Shown here one piece after another: positions 9,077-19,346 of a stretch of 56,297 nucleotides of DNA. The position numbers were made by a program, and so were the translations under genes. Source of the DNA: Pseudomonadaceae bacterium (GTDB lineage: Bacteria > Pseudomonadota > Gammaproteobacteria > Pseudomonadales > Pseudomonadaceae); the NCBI GenBank assembly GCA_019745275.1, contig JAIETJ010000087.1, positions 1 through 56,297 on the forward strand, given 5' to 3'. Under the pieces are notes generated by a model that was given only the letters and a program-made list of their open reading frames with translations, was not told the origin of the DNA and searched no databases. Every line of letters begins with the position of its first letter. The stretch's first letter is position 1.

Positions 9077-11650
9077 TTAGATCCGTGTCTTCCATGCGTA
9101 TAACAAGTCCAGCGCGTGGCGTGGACTCATCTCATCCGGGTTGAGCTTAGATAGTTCCTCCAGAATCGGGTGCGGTAGGCTGGAAAAAAGATCACTTTGT
9201 TGTGGCTTAGCCGCCGCGCCGTGCTGCTGTTGCGCCATCTCATAGGGCAGGCTGCTGGTTTCAAGACGCGCCAAATGCTCGCGGGCGCGCAGAATCACCG
9301 GCCCCGGCACACCGGCCAGCTGCGCCACCGCTAAGCCGTAGCTCTGGCTAGCAGGCCCCGGCAGTACGTGGTGGAGGAAGATGATCCGCTCATTGTGTTC
9401 GGTGGCATTTAGATGCACGTTGGCCACCAAAGATTGGCTTTCCGGCAACACCGTCAGTTCAAAGTAGTGGGTGGCAAACAGGGTGTAGGCGCGCAGCTTG
9501 GCCAATTGCTCGGCTGCGGCCCACGCCAGCGACAGACCGTCGAAGGTGCTGGTGCCGCGGCCAACCTCGTCCATCAACACCAGGCTGCGCTCGCTAGCGT
9601 TATGCAGAATGTTGGCGGTTTCGCTCATCTCGACCATAAAGGTCGAACGTCCGCCGGCCAAGTCATCGCTTGAACCAATACGGGTGAAGATACGATCGAC
9701 CAGCGACAGCTCGCAACTGGCGGCTGGGACGAAGCTACCAATGTGCGCCAGCAGCACGATCAAAGCGGTCTGGCGCATATAGGTGGATTTACCGCCCATG
9801 TTCGGCCCGGTAATGATTAGCATCCGGGTGGCGTCATCGAGGGCCAGATCGTTGGCCACAAAGGGTGTGCTCAGCACTTGCTCAACCACTGGATGACGGC
9901 CTTGTTGGATGCGCATGCACGGCTCATCGACAAAGCGTGGTCGGGTCAGGTCTAGGATCAGAGCACGCTCGGCCAAGTTGCTCAGCACATCCAGTTCAGC
10001 CAAGGCCGCAGCGCTGTCTTGCAGGCTGCCGAGATGGCCAATCAATAATTCCAGTAACTCGTCGTACAGCTGTTTCTCGCGTGCCAACGCCCGGCTTTTG
10101 GCCGACAGGGCTTTATCTTCAAAGGCTTTCAGCTCGGGGGTGATAAAGCGCTCGGCGCCTTTCAGGGTTTGCCGGCGGATATAGTCGGCGGGTGCTGATT
10201 CGGCCTGTTTGCTGGGCAGTTCAATGAAATAACCGTGCACCCGGTTGTAGCCAACTTTTAAGTTGGCCAGCCCGGTGCGGGCTTTCTCGCGCGCCTCAAG
10301 GTCGATCAAAAACTGCCCAGCGTTTTCACTCAGCGCCTGATACTCGTCGAGTTCGGCGTCGTAACCCGTTCGCAGCACGCCACCATCGCGGATAATCGCC
10401 GGCGGATTGTCATTGATGGCGCTGGCCAAGAGCTCTGCCAGCTCAGGATAAGTGCTGATGGCGCGTGCTAGGGTTTGCAAGTGCGGGGTCTCTAAGTTAC
10501 CCAGCGCTTGTTGTAATAACGGCAAGGCCGCCAGCGCATCCCGCAAGCGGGCGAGGTCGCGCGGGCGGGCGTTGCGCAAACCGATGCGGGCCAGAATTCG
10601 CTCCAGATCGCCGATTTCTTTTAGCTGTGGCTGCAGCGTTTCAAAACGATAGGCCTCGAGCAGGCAGGCGATCGACTCTTGCCGCGCTTGCAGTATTTGC
10701 AGGTCGCGCAGTGGTCGATTCAACCAGCGCGTGAGCATGCGGCTGCCCATGCTGGTTTGACAGCGATCGACTACTGATTGCAGGGTGTTCTCTCGCCCGC
10801 CCGCGAGGTTGGTGTCGAGCTCTAGATTGCGCCGGCTGGCGCCATCGAGAATCACCGTGTCGTCGAGGCGTTCATGGTGCAGTTTGCGCAGGTGCGGCAG
10901 GGCGGTGCGCTGGGTTTCCTTGGCATAAGCCAATAGGCAGCCGGCCGCACCTATGGCCAAGGTCAGGTTCTCGCAGCCAAAGCCTTTCAAATCTTGGGTG
11001 GCAAATTGTTGGCAGAGGCTTTTCAGCGCCGAATCGCGTTCAAAATCCCAAGGTGCTCGGCGGCGCACGCCACGGCGTTTTTCCGCCGGCAAGCCTTGCG
11101 GCCAGTCATCAGGGATCAGTAGCTCAACCGGATTGAGTCGTTCCAGTTCGGCCAGTAAATTCTCCCAGCCGGGAATTTCTAGTACGCTGAAATTACCGCT
11201 GGTAATGTCCAGTACCGCTAGACCAAACAAACGTTCGTCGCCGAGCACGGCGGCGATTAAGTTATCGCGGTGCTCATCGAGCAGGGCTTCATCGCTGACG
11301 GTGCCGGGGGTGACGATGCGCGCCACTTGCCGTTCAACCGGGCCTTTGCTGGTGGCTGGATCACCGATTTGCTCGCAAATCACCACCGACTCACCAAGCT
11401 TAACCAGCTTGGCCAGATAACCTTCGGCAGCGTGATAAGGAATGCCGCACATCGGAATAGCCTGGCCGGCCGACTGGCCGCGCGAGGTCAGGGTAATGTC
11501 CAATAACTTGGCGGCCCGCTTGGCGTCTTCGTAAAAAATCTCGTAGAAGTCGCCCATACGATAAAACATCAGCAGCTCAGGGTGCTGACTTTTCAACTTC
11601 CAGTATTGCTGCATCATGGGGGTGTGTGCGGAGAGATCAGTCAGACTCAT
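9077..11650 (-). CDS. mutS: DNA mismatch repair protein MutS
   Basis: MutS recognises mismatches and short loops and starts methyl-independent or strand-directed repair with MutL. The 857-residue protein has the mismatch-binding N-terminus with the Phe-x-Glu motif ([15 protein letters not shown]), core and clamp domains, and the ATPase domain with Walker [10 protein letters not shown] at residues 615-623 and Walker [12 protein letters not shown]. The start is placed at [17 protein letters not shown] longer in-frame extension to 11722 has no support and overlaps the divergent pncC. Length matches the family. Confidence 0.97.
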   Translation of the reverse strand: MSLTDLSAHTPMMQQYWKLKSQHPELLMFYRMGDFYEIFYEDAKRAAKLLDITLTSRGQSAGQAIPMCGIPYHAAEGYLAKLVKLGESVVICEQIGDPATSKGPVERQVARIVTPGTVSDEALLDEHRDNLIAAVLGDERLFGLAVLDITSGNFSVLEIPGWENLLAELERLNPVELLIPDDWPQGLPAEKRRGVRRRAPWDFERDSALKSLCQQFATQDLKGFGCENLTLAIGAAGCLLAYAKETQRTALPHLRKLHHERLDDTVILDGASRRNLELDTNLAGGRENTLQSVVDRCQTSMGSRMLTRWLNRPLRDLQILQARQESIACLLEAYRFETLQPQLKEIGDLERILARIGLRNARPRDLARLRDALAALPLLQQALGNLETPHLQTLARAISTYPELAELLASAINDNPPAIIRDGGVLRTGYDAELDEYQALSENAGQFLIDLEAREKARTGLANLKVGYNRVHGYFIELPSKQAESAPADYIRRQTLKGAERFITPELKAFEDKALSAKSRALAREKQLYDELLELLIGHLGSLQDSAAALAELDVLSNLAERALILDLTRPRFVDEPCMRIQQGRHPVVEQVLSTPFVANDLALDDATRMLIITGPNMGGKSTYMRQTALIVLLAHIGSFVPAASCELSLVDRIFTRIGSSDDLAGGRSTFMVEMSETANILHNASERSLVLMDEVGRGTSTFDGLSLAWAAAEQLAKLRAYTLFATHYFELTVLPESQSLVANVHLNATEHNERIIFLHHVLPGPASQSYGLAVAQLAGVPGPVILRAREHLARLETSSLPYEMAQQQHGAAAKPQQSDLFSSLPHPILEELSKLNPDEMSPRHALDLLYAWKTRI

Positions 11651-11720
11651 TGCCGGGCCTTGCGTGCAAAAGGCGCTAGTGTACGGTATCGCGATTGTTG
11701 CTTTAACCCCGGAGACGCGC

Positions 11721-12221
11721 ATGGATCAATTGACCCAGCTTGCCAGCCAGTTAGGTGAGCGCTTACAGGCCTTAAATGCTCAAGTGAGCACTGCCGAGTC
11801 GTGCACCGGCGGCGGCATCGCCGAAGCCGTCACGCGGATTGCCGGCAGTTCCGCTTGGTTCGAGGCCGGATTTATTACCTACTCCAATCGACAAAAAACC
11901 AGCCAACTAGGCGTGCCTGCCGAGTTATTTGACCAAGTGGGCGCGGTGAGCGCTGAGGTGGTCAGCGCCATGACGCACGGCGCGCAAGCGGCCAGTGGCG
12001 CACGTTTTGCGGTGGCTGTGAGTGGTGTGGCTGGGCCCGGGGGCGGCTCTGCGGCTAAGCCCGTAGGTACGGTTTGCTTGGCCTGGGCCGATGGCGAGCA
12101 ACTGTATTGCCAGTGCCGTTTATTTACGGGTGACCGGCAAGCGGTGCGTGAGCAAACCGTAGTGGCGGCGCTGCATGGGCTGATTCGACTGACGGCAGGA
12201 GAAAATCCGCAAGAGGGCTAG
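11721..12221 (+). CDS. pncC: Nicotinamide-nucleotide amidase PncC (CinA C-terminal domain)
   Basis: This 166-residue protein is the stand-alone CinA C-terminal domain, which deamidates nicotinamide mononucleotide to nicotinate mononucleotide in NAD salvage. The family signature [21 protein letters not shown] with its catalytic serine is at about residues 21-41, then [15 protein letters not shown], and [10 protein letters not shown]. The ATG at 11721 has CGGAG 7 bases upstream. It precedes recA, as in many pseudomonads, but the recA LexA box and promoter come between them. Confidence 0.93.
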   Translation: MDQLTQLASQLGERLQALNAQVSTAESCTGGGIAEAVTRIAGSSAWFEAGFITYSNRQKTSQLGVPAELFDQVGAVSAEVVSAMTHGAQAASGARFAVAVSGVAGPGGGSAAKPVGTVCLAWADGEQLYCQCRLFTGDRQAVREQTVVAALHGLIRLTAGENPQEG

Positions 12222-12248
12222 GCGTGTGAGTTTCTCTGTGGAATAATA

Positions 12249-12264
12249 CTGGCTACATATACAG
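12249..12264 (+). promoter_or_regulatory. LexA (SOS) box of recA
   Basis: CTGGCTACATATACAG matches the LexA consensus CTGT-N8-ACAG with one change (G for T in the left arm). It lies 44 bases before the recA ATG and overlaps a possible -10 (TACATA, 12254-12259) spaced 17 bases from TTTCTC. Confidence 0.8.
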
Positions 12265-12307
12265 TTGTTTGTGGCCGAGTGGCCCTCTTGATCACGTGAG
12301 GATGGTA

Positions 12308-13351
12308 ATGGACGAGAATAAGAAGCGCGCCTTGGCTGCAGCACTGGGCCAGATTGAAAAGCAATTTGGTAAAGGCGCAGTAATGCGCATGGGCGACCAT
12401 GAGCGTCAGGCCATCCCCGCTATCTCGACCGGCTCGCTCGGTTTGGATATTGCCCTCGGGATTGGCGGTTTGCCGCGTGGCCGGATTGTCGAAATCTACG
12501 GCCCTGAGTCTTCGGGTAAAACCACCTTGACCTTGTCGGTGATTGCCGAGGCGCAAAAGCTCGGTTGTACCTGCGCGTTCGTCGATGCTGAACATGCTCT
12601 CGACCCTGAATACGCCGGCAAGCTAGGCGTGAATGTCGATGACTTACTAGTCTCGCAGCCAGACACCGGTGAGCAAGCGCTGGAAATCACTGACATGCTG
12701 GTGCGCTCGAATGCCGTCGATGTAATCGTAATCGACTCGGTGGCCGCTTTGGTGCCGAAGGCCGAAATCGAAGGCGAGATGGGTGATATGCACGTCGGCC
12801 TGCAAGCGCGCTTGATGTCGCAAGCCCTGCGTAAAATTACCGGCAACATCAAAAACGCTAACTGCTTGGTGATCTTCATCAACCAGATCCGCATGAAGAT
12901 TGGTGTCATGTTCGGTAGCCCAGAAACCACCACCGGTGGTAACGCCCTGAAGTTTTACGCCTCGGTGCGTTTGGACATCCGCCGCACTGGCGCGGTGAAA
13001 GAAGGCGATGAAGTAGTCGGCAGTGAAACCCGCGTTAAGGTGGTGAAAAACAAGGTGGCGCCGCCATTCCGCCAAGCTGAGTTCCAAATTCTTTATGGTA
13101 AGGGCATCTACCGTAACGGTGAAATTATCGACCTCGGCGTGCTGCATGGCTTCTTGGAAAAATCCGGCGCTTGGTACAGCTACCAAGGCAGTAAGATTGG
13201 TCAGGGCAAGGCCAACTCGGCCAAGTATTTGGAAGACAACCCTGAAATCGGCCGTACTGTTGAGCAGTTAATTCGAGACAAGTTGCTGGCTGCTGCGGCA
13301 GCCGGTAAAGCCACCAGCTCGGTGGATGAACTGGCTAACGCCGACAGCTGA
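12308..13351 (+). CDS. recA: Recombinase RecA
   Basis: RecA forms ATP-dependent filaments on single-stranded DNA, drives homologous recombination and triggers LexA self-cleavage. The 347-residue protein has Walker [10 protein letters not shown] at residues 65-73, the Walker B region [22 protein letters not shown], and the L1/L2 DNA-binding loops ([28 protein letters not shown]). The start [15 protein letters not shown] is identical to that of Pseudomonas homologues. recX follows 6 bases after the stop, so the pair is probably co-transcribed from the LexA-controlled promoter. Confidence 0.98.
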   Translation: MDENKKRALAAALGQIEKQFGKGAVMRMGDHERQAIPAISTGSLGLDIALGIGGLPRGRIVEIYGPESSGKTTLTLSVIAEAQKLGCTCAFVDAEHALDPEYAGKLGVNVDDLLVSQPDTGEQALEITDMLVRSNAVDVIVIDSVAALVPKAEIEGEMGDMHVGLQARLMSQALRKITGNIKNANCLVIFINQIRMKIGVMFGSPETTTGGNALKFYASVRLDIRRTGAVKEGDEVVGSETRVKVVKNKVAPPFRQAEFQILYGKGIYRNGEIIDLGVLHGFLEKSGAWYSYQGSKIGQGKANSAKYLEDNPEIGRTVEQLIRDKLLAAAAAGKATSSVDELANADS

Positions 13352-13357
13352 TAGACG

Positions 13358-13819
13358 ATGGCGACGGTACTGGATACCCCCGTCGCAGTGCGGCGGGTGG
13401 CCATGGATCTGCTCGCGAGGCGCGAGCACAGCCGGGTAGAACTGGAGCGCAAGTTGCGTTTGCGTGGCGCGTCGGCGGAGCTGATGGCGCCGGCGCTGGA
13501 TCGCTTGGCGGAACAAGGGTTACTTTCCGATGCGCGGTTTTTGCAGTGCTTTGTCGCCAGTCGCGCCCGCGCTGGACATGGCCCTGTGCGCATTCGTGAA
13601 GACCTCGCCCAGCGCGGCCTGCCGCGTGCGGACATTGAGCAAGCACTGCGTGAGGCCGAGGTCGATTGGGGTGAGCAACTGCACGAGGTTTGGCAGCGCA
13701 AGTTTGCCGGCCAGCTGCCCCTCGATGCGCGTGAGCGCGCCAAGCAAGGGCGCTTCCTAGCCTATCGCGGTTATCCGCTGGATTTGATCAGTCGCTTGCT
13801 GCGCGGCAGCGACGATTAA
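13358..13819 (+). CDS. recX: Regulatory protein RecX
   Basis: RecX binds in the groove of RecA filaments and limits their extension and activity. The 153-residue protein is a helical, basic repeat protein with RecX-like segments ([48 protein letters not shown]). Its position 6 bases downstream of recA is the standard one. There is no strong ribosome binding site, which suggests low-level translation coupled to recA. Confidence 0.94.
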   Translation: MATVLDTPVAVRRVAMDLLARREHSRVELERKLRLRGASAELMAPALDRLAEQGLLSDARFLQCFVASRARAGHGPVRIREDLAQRGLPRADIEQALREAEVDWGEQLHEVWQRKFAGQLPLDARERAKQGRFLAYRGYPLDLISRLLRGSDD

Positions 13820-13960
13820 CAGGCCGCTGAGCAACTACCAGCGCTTTCAATACGGCCATTAAAATTGGCCATGTCCTAGTTGCGTGTTGTAGATACGCGC
13901 CGTGCTTTTGTTGGGGCCAGTTTGCTGGCGATTCGGCTCGGGCAAATACCGGCAATTTAG

Positions 13961-15040
13961 CTAAGCATTTTGCTCCCAGTTTTGCGGCAGGTTAATAAAG
14001 TCCAGCAGTTCGCGCAGGCGGCCTTGGTCGCGGGCGTTGAAGTTAAAGGCTAGGCGAATCAAGTGGCAAAATTCCGGCTCATCACTTTCTGACTCGCACA
14101 CCGGTTGTTGTTGGAAACCGTCGGTTAAACACAGGTCACTGAACTCTTTGCCCAAGGTGGCTAAGGCGTCGGCGTTCAGTGGGTGATTCATGCGGACTAC
14201 AAAGGTATTTTTCAGCCAGCGACTGGAGTGGTAGTTACGATAGAAGCGGGAAATCTCTTGTACCGCGTCTTCAGTGCTATAGACCAAGCGCATCAGGTGC
14301 AGATCGCAGGGCAGAATGTAACGATCCGCCACCAGTTGTTCGCGCATAAATTGCAGGGCGCCTTGCCAAAAATGGCCGCCGGGTTGGTCGAGTAGCACTA
14401 TCGGCACCAGCGGGCTCTTACCAGTTTGAATCAGCGTGAGCACCTCTAGCGCCTCATCGAGGGTGCCAAAACCACCGGGGCAGAGCACCAGTGCATCGGC
14501 TTCTTTGACAAAGAACAATTTGCGCAAGAAGAAAAAATGAAAGGTCAGCAGGTTATCGCTGCCACGCATGGTTGGGTTGGCGTCTTGCTCAAAGGGCAGG
14601 GTAATGTTGAAACCTAAACTGTGTTCGCGTCCGGCGCCGGCATGGGCCGCGGCCATAATGCCGCCACCGGCGCCGGTAATGACCATCAGTTCATGTCGCG
14701 CTAAAGCCGCGCCAAGTTCATGGGCCAAGGCGTACAGCGGGTGTTCGGGCTGGGTGCGTGCCGAGCCAAATACAGTCACCTTACGCCGCCGTTTAAATTG
14801 CTCCAAGCGACTAAAGGCGTACTCCATCTCGCGCAGGGTTTGTAGCATGATCTTGGCGTCCCAGCGGTTGCGATCAGCTTGTGCCATGTGCGCCACGGTC
14901 ATCAACATTTGTTGGTACAGCGGTAGATTGACGCTGCCAGGTGGCACGGCGAGGTTGGTTAGTTCTTCGATCTTGTTTTTCAGGTCGATACCGCTGGCTT
15001 GAAAGTGCCGCGCCAAGTAATCGTCAGGTGAATAGGGCAT
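13961..15040 (-). CDS. LOG-family protein (TIGR00730-like nucleotide phosphoribohydrolase), extended form
   Basis: The 359-residue protein contains a Rossmann-like LOG domain with GAGGGIM at 123-129 and PGGFGTLDE at 188-196, the motif that binds and cleaves nucleoside 5'-monophosphates in LOG/PpnN enzymes. About 85 residues precede the domain and about 90 follow it, so it is longer than the 190-residue stand-alone LOG proteins but shorter than PpnN (about 450). These flanks probably affect assembly or regulation; no ligand can be inferred. It lies beside a beta-CASP gene on the same strand. Confidence 0.85.
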   Translation of the reverse strand: MPYSPDDYLARHFQASGIDLKNKIEELTNLAVPPGSVNLPLYQQMLMTVAHMAQADRNRWDAKIMLQTLREMEYAFSRLEQFKRRRKVTVFGSARTQPEHPLYALAHELGAALARHELMVITGAGGGIMAAAHAGAGREHSLGFNITLPFEQDANPTMRGSDNLLTFHFFFLRKLFFVKEADALVLCPGGFGTLDEALEVLTLIQTGKSPLVPIVLLDQPGGHFWQGALQFMREQLVADRYILPCDLHLMRLVYSTEDAVQEISRFYRNYHSSRWLKNTFVVRMNHPLNADALATLGKEFSDLCLTDGFQQQPVCESESDEPEFCHLIRLAFNFNARDQGRLRELLDFINLPQNWEQNA

Positions 15041-15118
15041 GCGTGCCTCCTATGTGTGGGCGCCTGAGGTGGCGTACAAAGACCTGCGCTCAGCTCAGGC
15101 GTCCCGCTGGACCTCATC

Positions 15119-16522
15119 TCAGAGTGCGATCTGCTCTCCAGGCTCGGCGATGCTGGCAATCCAGTTAAGTTTCTCGCGTAGCACCTGCTGCAGAGCCTGC
15201 ATTTTTTCCAGCTCGCCATGCACCAGATACAGTTCAGGGTGATGCTTGAAGTGTTTAACCCAGTCTAGTAGTTGCGATTGCCCCGCGTGGGCGGAGAAGC
15301 CGCCTAAGGTATGAATTTGGGCTTTGACCGCAATCGGCTGATGCAGCACGTTCACCGTGCTGGCGCCGTCGACGATGTTGCGACCCAAGGTGCCCTTGGC
15401 CTGGAAACCGGGGAACACCACATGGCATTCGGGGCGCCACAGATTGTGTTTGAAGTGATGGGTAATCCGCCCGCCGGTGCACATGCCACTGCCGGCAATG
15501 ATGATCGCGCCGCTGGTAATGCGGTTGATCGCCATCGACTCATCGGAGCTGGCGGTGCAGCGCAAAATCGGTAGCCAGTCTTCCACGCGCTTGCCGCCTT
15601 TGGCGCCTAGGCGCGCCCGGTCGAGCGGGTCGAGTTGCTCGCGATAGTGCGAGTACACCGCATTCGCGCGAATCGCCATGGGGCTGTCGAGAAACACTAC
15701 CTGTTGTGGCAAGCGACCTTCTTGGTAGAAGCGGCCAAGGTAGTAGATCAGGTCCTGGGTGCGGCCGACCGCAAATGAGGGGATCAGTACATTGCCGCCG
15801 TCGCGATGGGCCGCTTGCAGGATGGCGGCAAACTCATCCAGGGTCTCTTCAGTGCAACGATGGTCGCGGTCACCGTAGGTCGACTCCATCATCAACACAT
15901 CGGCGTTGGTCAAAATCTGCGGGTCATGCATCAGCGGTGAGCAGGTGTTGCCCAAATCCCCGGAAAACACCAAGCGCCGTTGTAGGTGGTGGTCTTCGAT
16001 CAACAGGTCAACGATCGCCGAGCCCAAAATATGCCCAGCATCGTGGTAGGTCACCCGCACGCCGCTAGCCACCTGCTGCTCGCATGCGTAAGCGAGCGGC
16101 TGCAGTTGCTTAAGGGTTTGCTCTACATCGGCCACGGTATACACCGCGGTGATCGTCGGCTGGCCAGTACGGGCGCGCCATTTGTTTTCCCACTCGGCGT
16201 CGCGTTCTTGCAGGTGCGCGGAGTTGAGCAGCATCAACTCAAGCAGTTCGCAGGTGGCTTCGGTGGCGAAGATGGGGCCGCGATAGCCTGCCGCCACTAA
16301 CCGTGGCAGCAGGCCGCTGTGGTCGAGATGGGCGTGGGACAGCACCACGGCATTCAGGCTGTTGGGGTCGAAGGCGAAGGGTGCGCGATTGCCTTCCTCT
16401 GCTTCGTGATGGCCTTGGCGCATGCCGCATTCGAGCAGCACCTTGGCGCCGTCGCGAGTTTCAATTAGATAGCACGAACCGGTGACTTGTTGGGTGGCAC
16501 CGAGAAAGCTGAGCAGGGCCAT
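15119..16522 (-). CDS. Beta-CASP metallo-beta-lactamase, predicted RNA-processing nuclease
   Basis: This 467-residue protein has the metallo-beta-lactamase zinc motif HAHLDH (His63, His65, Asp67, His68) followed by a beta-CASP domain (MESTYGDRDH; PSFAVGRTQDLIYYL) and the C-terminal GGFSAHAGQSQLLDW block found in RNA-metabolising members such as CPSF73-like nucleases. It lacks a KH domain. Known relatives are exo- or endoribonucleases, but the RNA target is unknown. It diverges from the phosphoketolase-like gene with 127 bases between starts. Confidence 0.88.
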   Translation of the reverse strand: MALLSFLGATQQVTGSCYLIETRDGAKVLLECGMRQGHHEAEEGNRAPFAFDPNSLNAVVLSHAHLDHSGLLPRLVAAGYRGPIFATEATCELLELMLLNSAHLQERDAEWENKWRARTGQPTITAVYTVADVEQTLKQLQPLAYACEQQVASGVRVTYHDAGHILGSAIVDLLIEDHHLQRRLVFSGDLGNTCSPLMHDPQILTNADVLMMESTYGDRDHRCTEETLDEFAAILQAAHRDGGNVLIPSFAVGRTQDLIYYLGRFYQEGRLPQQVVFLDSPMAIRANAVYSHYREQLDPLDRARLGAKGGKRVEDWLPILRCTASSDESMAINRITSGAIIIAGSGMCTGGRITHHFKHNLWRPECHVVFPGFQAKGTLGRNIVDGASTVNVLHQPIAVKAQIHTLGGFSAHAGQSQLLDWVKHFKHHPELYLVHGELEKMQALQQVLREKLNWIASIAEPGEQIAL

Positions 16523-16649
16523 ACATCCTCCGCAAGCAAATGGGTAGTTACAGCCTGCGCCGGTTGCTCGGGTCAGTCTTGATGCAGGTCAGCATCAAGG
16601 GGGATTAGCTGTGGCTAAACTGCAGCATTCAGATCATGGAGGCGCCGTT

Positions 16650-19055
16650 ATGCAGCAGCTATTGCCCAGTTTGGCCGAGTTAGATCAGCACGCGCTAAAC
16701 CAGCCAGCGTTTGCCAGTTGGCGGCGCGGCTACGGCCCTATTGAACATAGTGGGCAAACGCAGGCGGCGGTGTTTCGTTTAGCCCAACAACTGGTGCAGA
16801 ACGGCCAGCAACCAAGTTTTGCCAGCGTTTATCAGTTCCTGCAGGCGCTTGATCGGCTTAGCGTGACGGGCTTGTCGCTGGTGGTGCACATGACCTATGC
16901 CCAGCAAGTGCGTCTCGATGGTGCCCCCTTGCAGGCCAGCGACTTTAAGCCTGAGCCGCAGGGGCATACCGGCGGTGCGCTAAATATGGTCCCGGCCTAT
17001 GCCGGCTACTTAGGCCTGAATGCATTAACCGGCAAGACCCGCGCTTGGTTGATGGGGCAGGGGCACTGCGTGGCGGCGATTGATGCGCTAAACCTGCTGA
17101 CCGGCAATTTGCATCCCGAGCAAGCCGAGCGCTACGCCGATGGCGCGTCAGGCATGAATCTACTGCTCAATGATTTTTATGGTTATGCGCAAGCCGCCGA
17201 TGGCAGCACTTCGGCGCCTTTGGGTAGCCATGTGAATCCGCATACGGCTGGCGGCATCGCCGAAGGCGGCTATTTGGGCTTTGCCGAATTGCAGTATGTA
17301 CACATGCCATTACCCGGTGAAACCTTGGTGGCGTTTCTCTCCGATGGTGCCGCCGAGGAGCAGCGTGGCAGTGATTGGATACCGCGCTGGTGGCGTGCCG
17401 GCGACTGCGGGGTGGCCTTGCCGGTAATGATTGCTAACGGTCGGCGCATCGAACAACGTACCGAATTGGGCACCCATGCCGGCGTCGAGGGCTTTGCTCA
17501 GCACCTGCGTGCGTGTGGTTTTGATCCGCTGATTTTCGATGGCCGCGATCCGGCCGCCTTCGTATGCACGCTGTGGGAGATGGAGCAACGCCTGGCCCAT
17601 CGCGTCAGCGAAATGCGCAATGGCATTCTTAACTATCCGCTGCCGATACCCTATGCAATCGCCGAAACCGTGAAAGGTTTTGGCTTTTACGGTGCCGGCA
17701 GCAATGCCGCGCACAACTTGCCGTTGCCGGCTAATCCGAGCACTAATGCCGAGGCGCGTGCGCTGTTTAATCAGCATGTGGCGCCCTTGTGGGTGCCGCC
17801 GAGTGAGTTGGCGGCGGCGCGTGCGCTGTTTGCCGAGCAGCGGGTCGGTCGGCCATTGGAACGGGATAATCCACTGGCCACTCGGCATCCGCTCGCGCCT
17901 CAGTTACCGGCGCTGCAGTATCGCGAAGATGCTTGCTCGCCGATGTTGGCGCTGGACCGTTTCTTTGTAGATTTAGTCGCCGCCAATCCAAACTTGCGGC
18001 CCCGCGTTGGCAACCCGGATGAGTTGGCCAGTAATAGATTGGCCGGGGTCCTCAAGGCCTTGAAGCATCGCGTGTGCGCGCCGGAAAGTGCCCTAGAGGC
18101 GGTCGATGGCAAAGTCATTACGGCCTTGAATGAGGAGGCCGTGGTGTCGGCCTGTTTGGCCAATCAGGGCGGCCTGAATCTGCTCGCCAGCTACGAAGCC
18201 TTTTGCGTGAAGATGCTCGGCGCGGTGCGCCAGACGCTGATTTTTGCCCGCCAGCAAAAACACGCCGGTCGGCCCGCCGGCTGGCTCGGCTGGCCATTGG
18301 TGGCCACCTCGCATACGTGGGAAAACGGCAAAAACCAGCAGTCCCATCAAGACACGACCTTTTGCGAGGCCTTGCTCGGTGAGATGAATGACATGGTCCG
18401 GGTGATATTTCCGGCCGATCACAACTCGGTATTGGCCTGCTTGCCGGCGATTTATCAGGCCCGTGGGCAACTGGCGTGCATGGTGATTGCCAAGCGCGAA
18501 CAGGTGGCCGTGTTTAGTCCGGCGCAGGCCGAGCAGTTGGCGAAAGACAGCGCGATTGTGCTGGCCGAATTAGCCGGCGAGCAGCCGTTATTGCTGATGG
18601 CCACCGGCAGTTATCAGCTGGCCGAAATGCGTCGTGCCGCCGCACAACTGCACGCGGCCGGGCATGCTTATCGGCTGGTGTACCTGCAAGAACCGGGACG
18701 TTTTCGCCAGCCGCGTGACGCTTGGGAGGCCGCGAGCACGGCCAGCGCGAGCGAGCGCGAGGGGTTATTTCCAGTCCGTTATCAACGACGTATTTTGCTC
18801 ACCCATATGCGTCCAGAAGTAGCCCGTGGGCATCTCTGGCCGTTGTTGCCGGATGCGCTCAATAGCGAGGTGCTGGGTTATCGCAATCGCGGTGGCACCT
18901 TGGATGAGGCCGGAATGCTATTTGCCAATAGTTCGACTTGGGCGCATATTTTGTTGGCCGCTGCACGCTTGCTGGAGCTGCCGCTGGCCGGCCTGTTGTC
19001 CGCTGAGCAAATTGCCGCGGTACAGGGCGTGGGTGATCCACGGGATTTGCGTTAA
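16650..19055 (+). CDS. Phosphoketolase-family protein with divergent active site
   Basis: The 801-residue protein spans the whole XFP/phosphoketolase fold: an N-terminal thiamine diphosphate-binding domain (QGHTGGALNMVPAYAGYLG; SHVNPHTAGGIAEGG), a Pyr domain and the C-terminal XFP domain. The cofactor motif is altered: SDGAAEEQ starts at Ser231 and reaches Asn263, where classical enzymes have GDGEAETGP. The QDHNGFTHQDPG block is replaced by GKNQQSHQDTTF, keeping only SHQD (His566). Phosphoketolases cleave xylulose 5-phosphate or fructose 6-phosphate to acetyl phosphate; whether this one does is uncertain. The ATG at 16650 is preferred over an in-frame GTG at 16611 because GGAGG stands 7 bases upstream. 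Confidence 0.85.
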   Translation: MQQLLPSLAELDQHALNQPAFASWRRGYGPIEHSGQTQAAVFRLAQQLVQNGQQPSFASVYQFLQALDRLSVTGLSLVVHMTYAQQVRLDGAPLQASDFKPEPQGHTGGALNMVPAYAGYLGLNALTGKTRAWLMGQGHCVAAIDALNLLTGNLHPEQAERYADGASGMNLLLNDFYGYAQAADGSTSAPLGSHVNPHTAGGIAEGGYLGFAELQYVHMPLPGETLVAFLSDGAAEEQRGSDWIPRWWRAGDCGVALPVMIANGRRIEQRTELGTHAGVEGFAQHLRACGFDPLIFDGRDPAAFVCTLWEMEQRLAHRVSEMRNGILNYPLPIPYAIAETVKGFGFYGAGSNAAHNLPLPANPSTNAEARALFNQHVAPLWVPPSELAAARALFAEQRVGRPLERDNPLATRHPLAPQLPALQYREDACSPMLALDRFFVDLVAANPNLRPRVGNPDELASNRLAGVLKALKHRVCAPESALEAVDGKVITALNEEAVVSACLANQGGLNLLASYEAFCVKMLGAVRQTLIFARQQKHAGRPAGWLGWPLVATSHTWENGKNQQSHQDTTFCEALLGEMNDMVRVIFPADHNSVLACLPAIYQARGQLACMVIAKREQVAVFSPAQAEQLAKDSAIVLAELAGEQPLLLMATGSYQLAEMRRAAAQLHAAGHAYRLVYLQEPGRFRQPRDAWEAASTASASEREGLFPVRYQRRILLTHMRPEVARGHLWPLLPDALNSEVLGYRNRGGTLDEAGMLFANSSTWAHILLAAARLLELPLAGLLSAEQIAAVQGVGDPRDLR

Positions 19056-19126
19056 GCGCGCAGCGTGCCGGCTACGCCGCTAGCGCCGACATAATAAAAA
19101 TAATTAAAGCGGTTGGGAGAGTGCGC

Positions 19127-19318
19127 ATGCCAAAGCTCACGCTGGAGCTAGACCTAGACTTGTACCGCCTGCTCCTGCAAGCGGCTCGCCATAACGGGCT
19201 GAGCTTGGAGGAGGAGTGTCAGCGCCGCCTCGAAGGTGGCGAGCGACGCTCGCGGCATATCGAAACCTTGCTGGCCGAACTCAAGGCCAGCAGCGCCAAA
19301 GATCAGCAGCAAGCCTAA
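19127..19318 (+). CDS. Small ribbon-helix-helix-like protein
   Basis: A 63-residue protein, MPKLTLELDLDLYRLLLQAA followed by RHNGLSLEEECQRRLE. The opening beta strand and two helices fit a ribbon-helix-helix (Arc/FitA-like) DNA-binding fold, with a charged tail. GGGAG lies about 8 bases before the ATG at 19127. No toxin gene is adjacent, so an antitoxin role is not supported. It may be a small regulator associated with the preceding phosphoketolase-like gene, from which it is separated by 71 bases. Confidence 0.6.
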   Translation: MPKLTLELDLDLYRLLLQAARHNGLSLEEECQRRLEGGERRSRHIETLLAELKASSAKDQQQA

Positions 19319-19346
19319 GATCTACAACTGTGGCTCGCCGGGTTGT

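Noticed and set aside
16611..16649. GTG at 16611 as start of the phosphoketolase-like gene
   Set aside because: The ATG at 16650 has GGAGG seven bases upstream, while the GTG has no ribosome binding site.
19127..19318. Antitoxin of a toxin-antitoxin pair
   Set aside because: The ribbon-helix-helix-like gene has no short downstream toxin-like frame. The next gene is on the opposite strand and encodes an exported protein.
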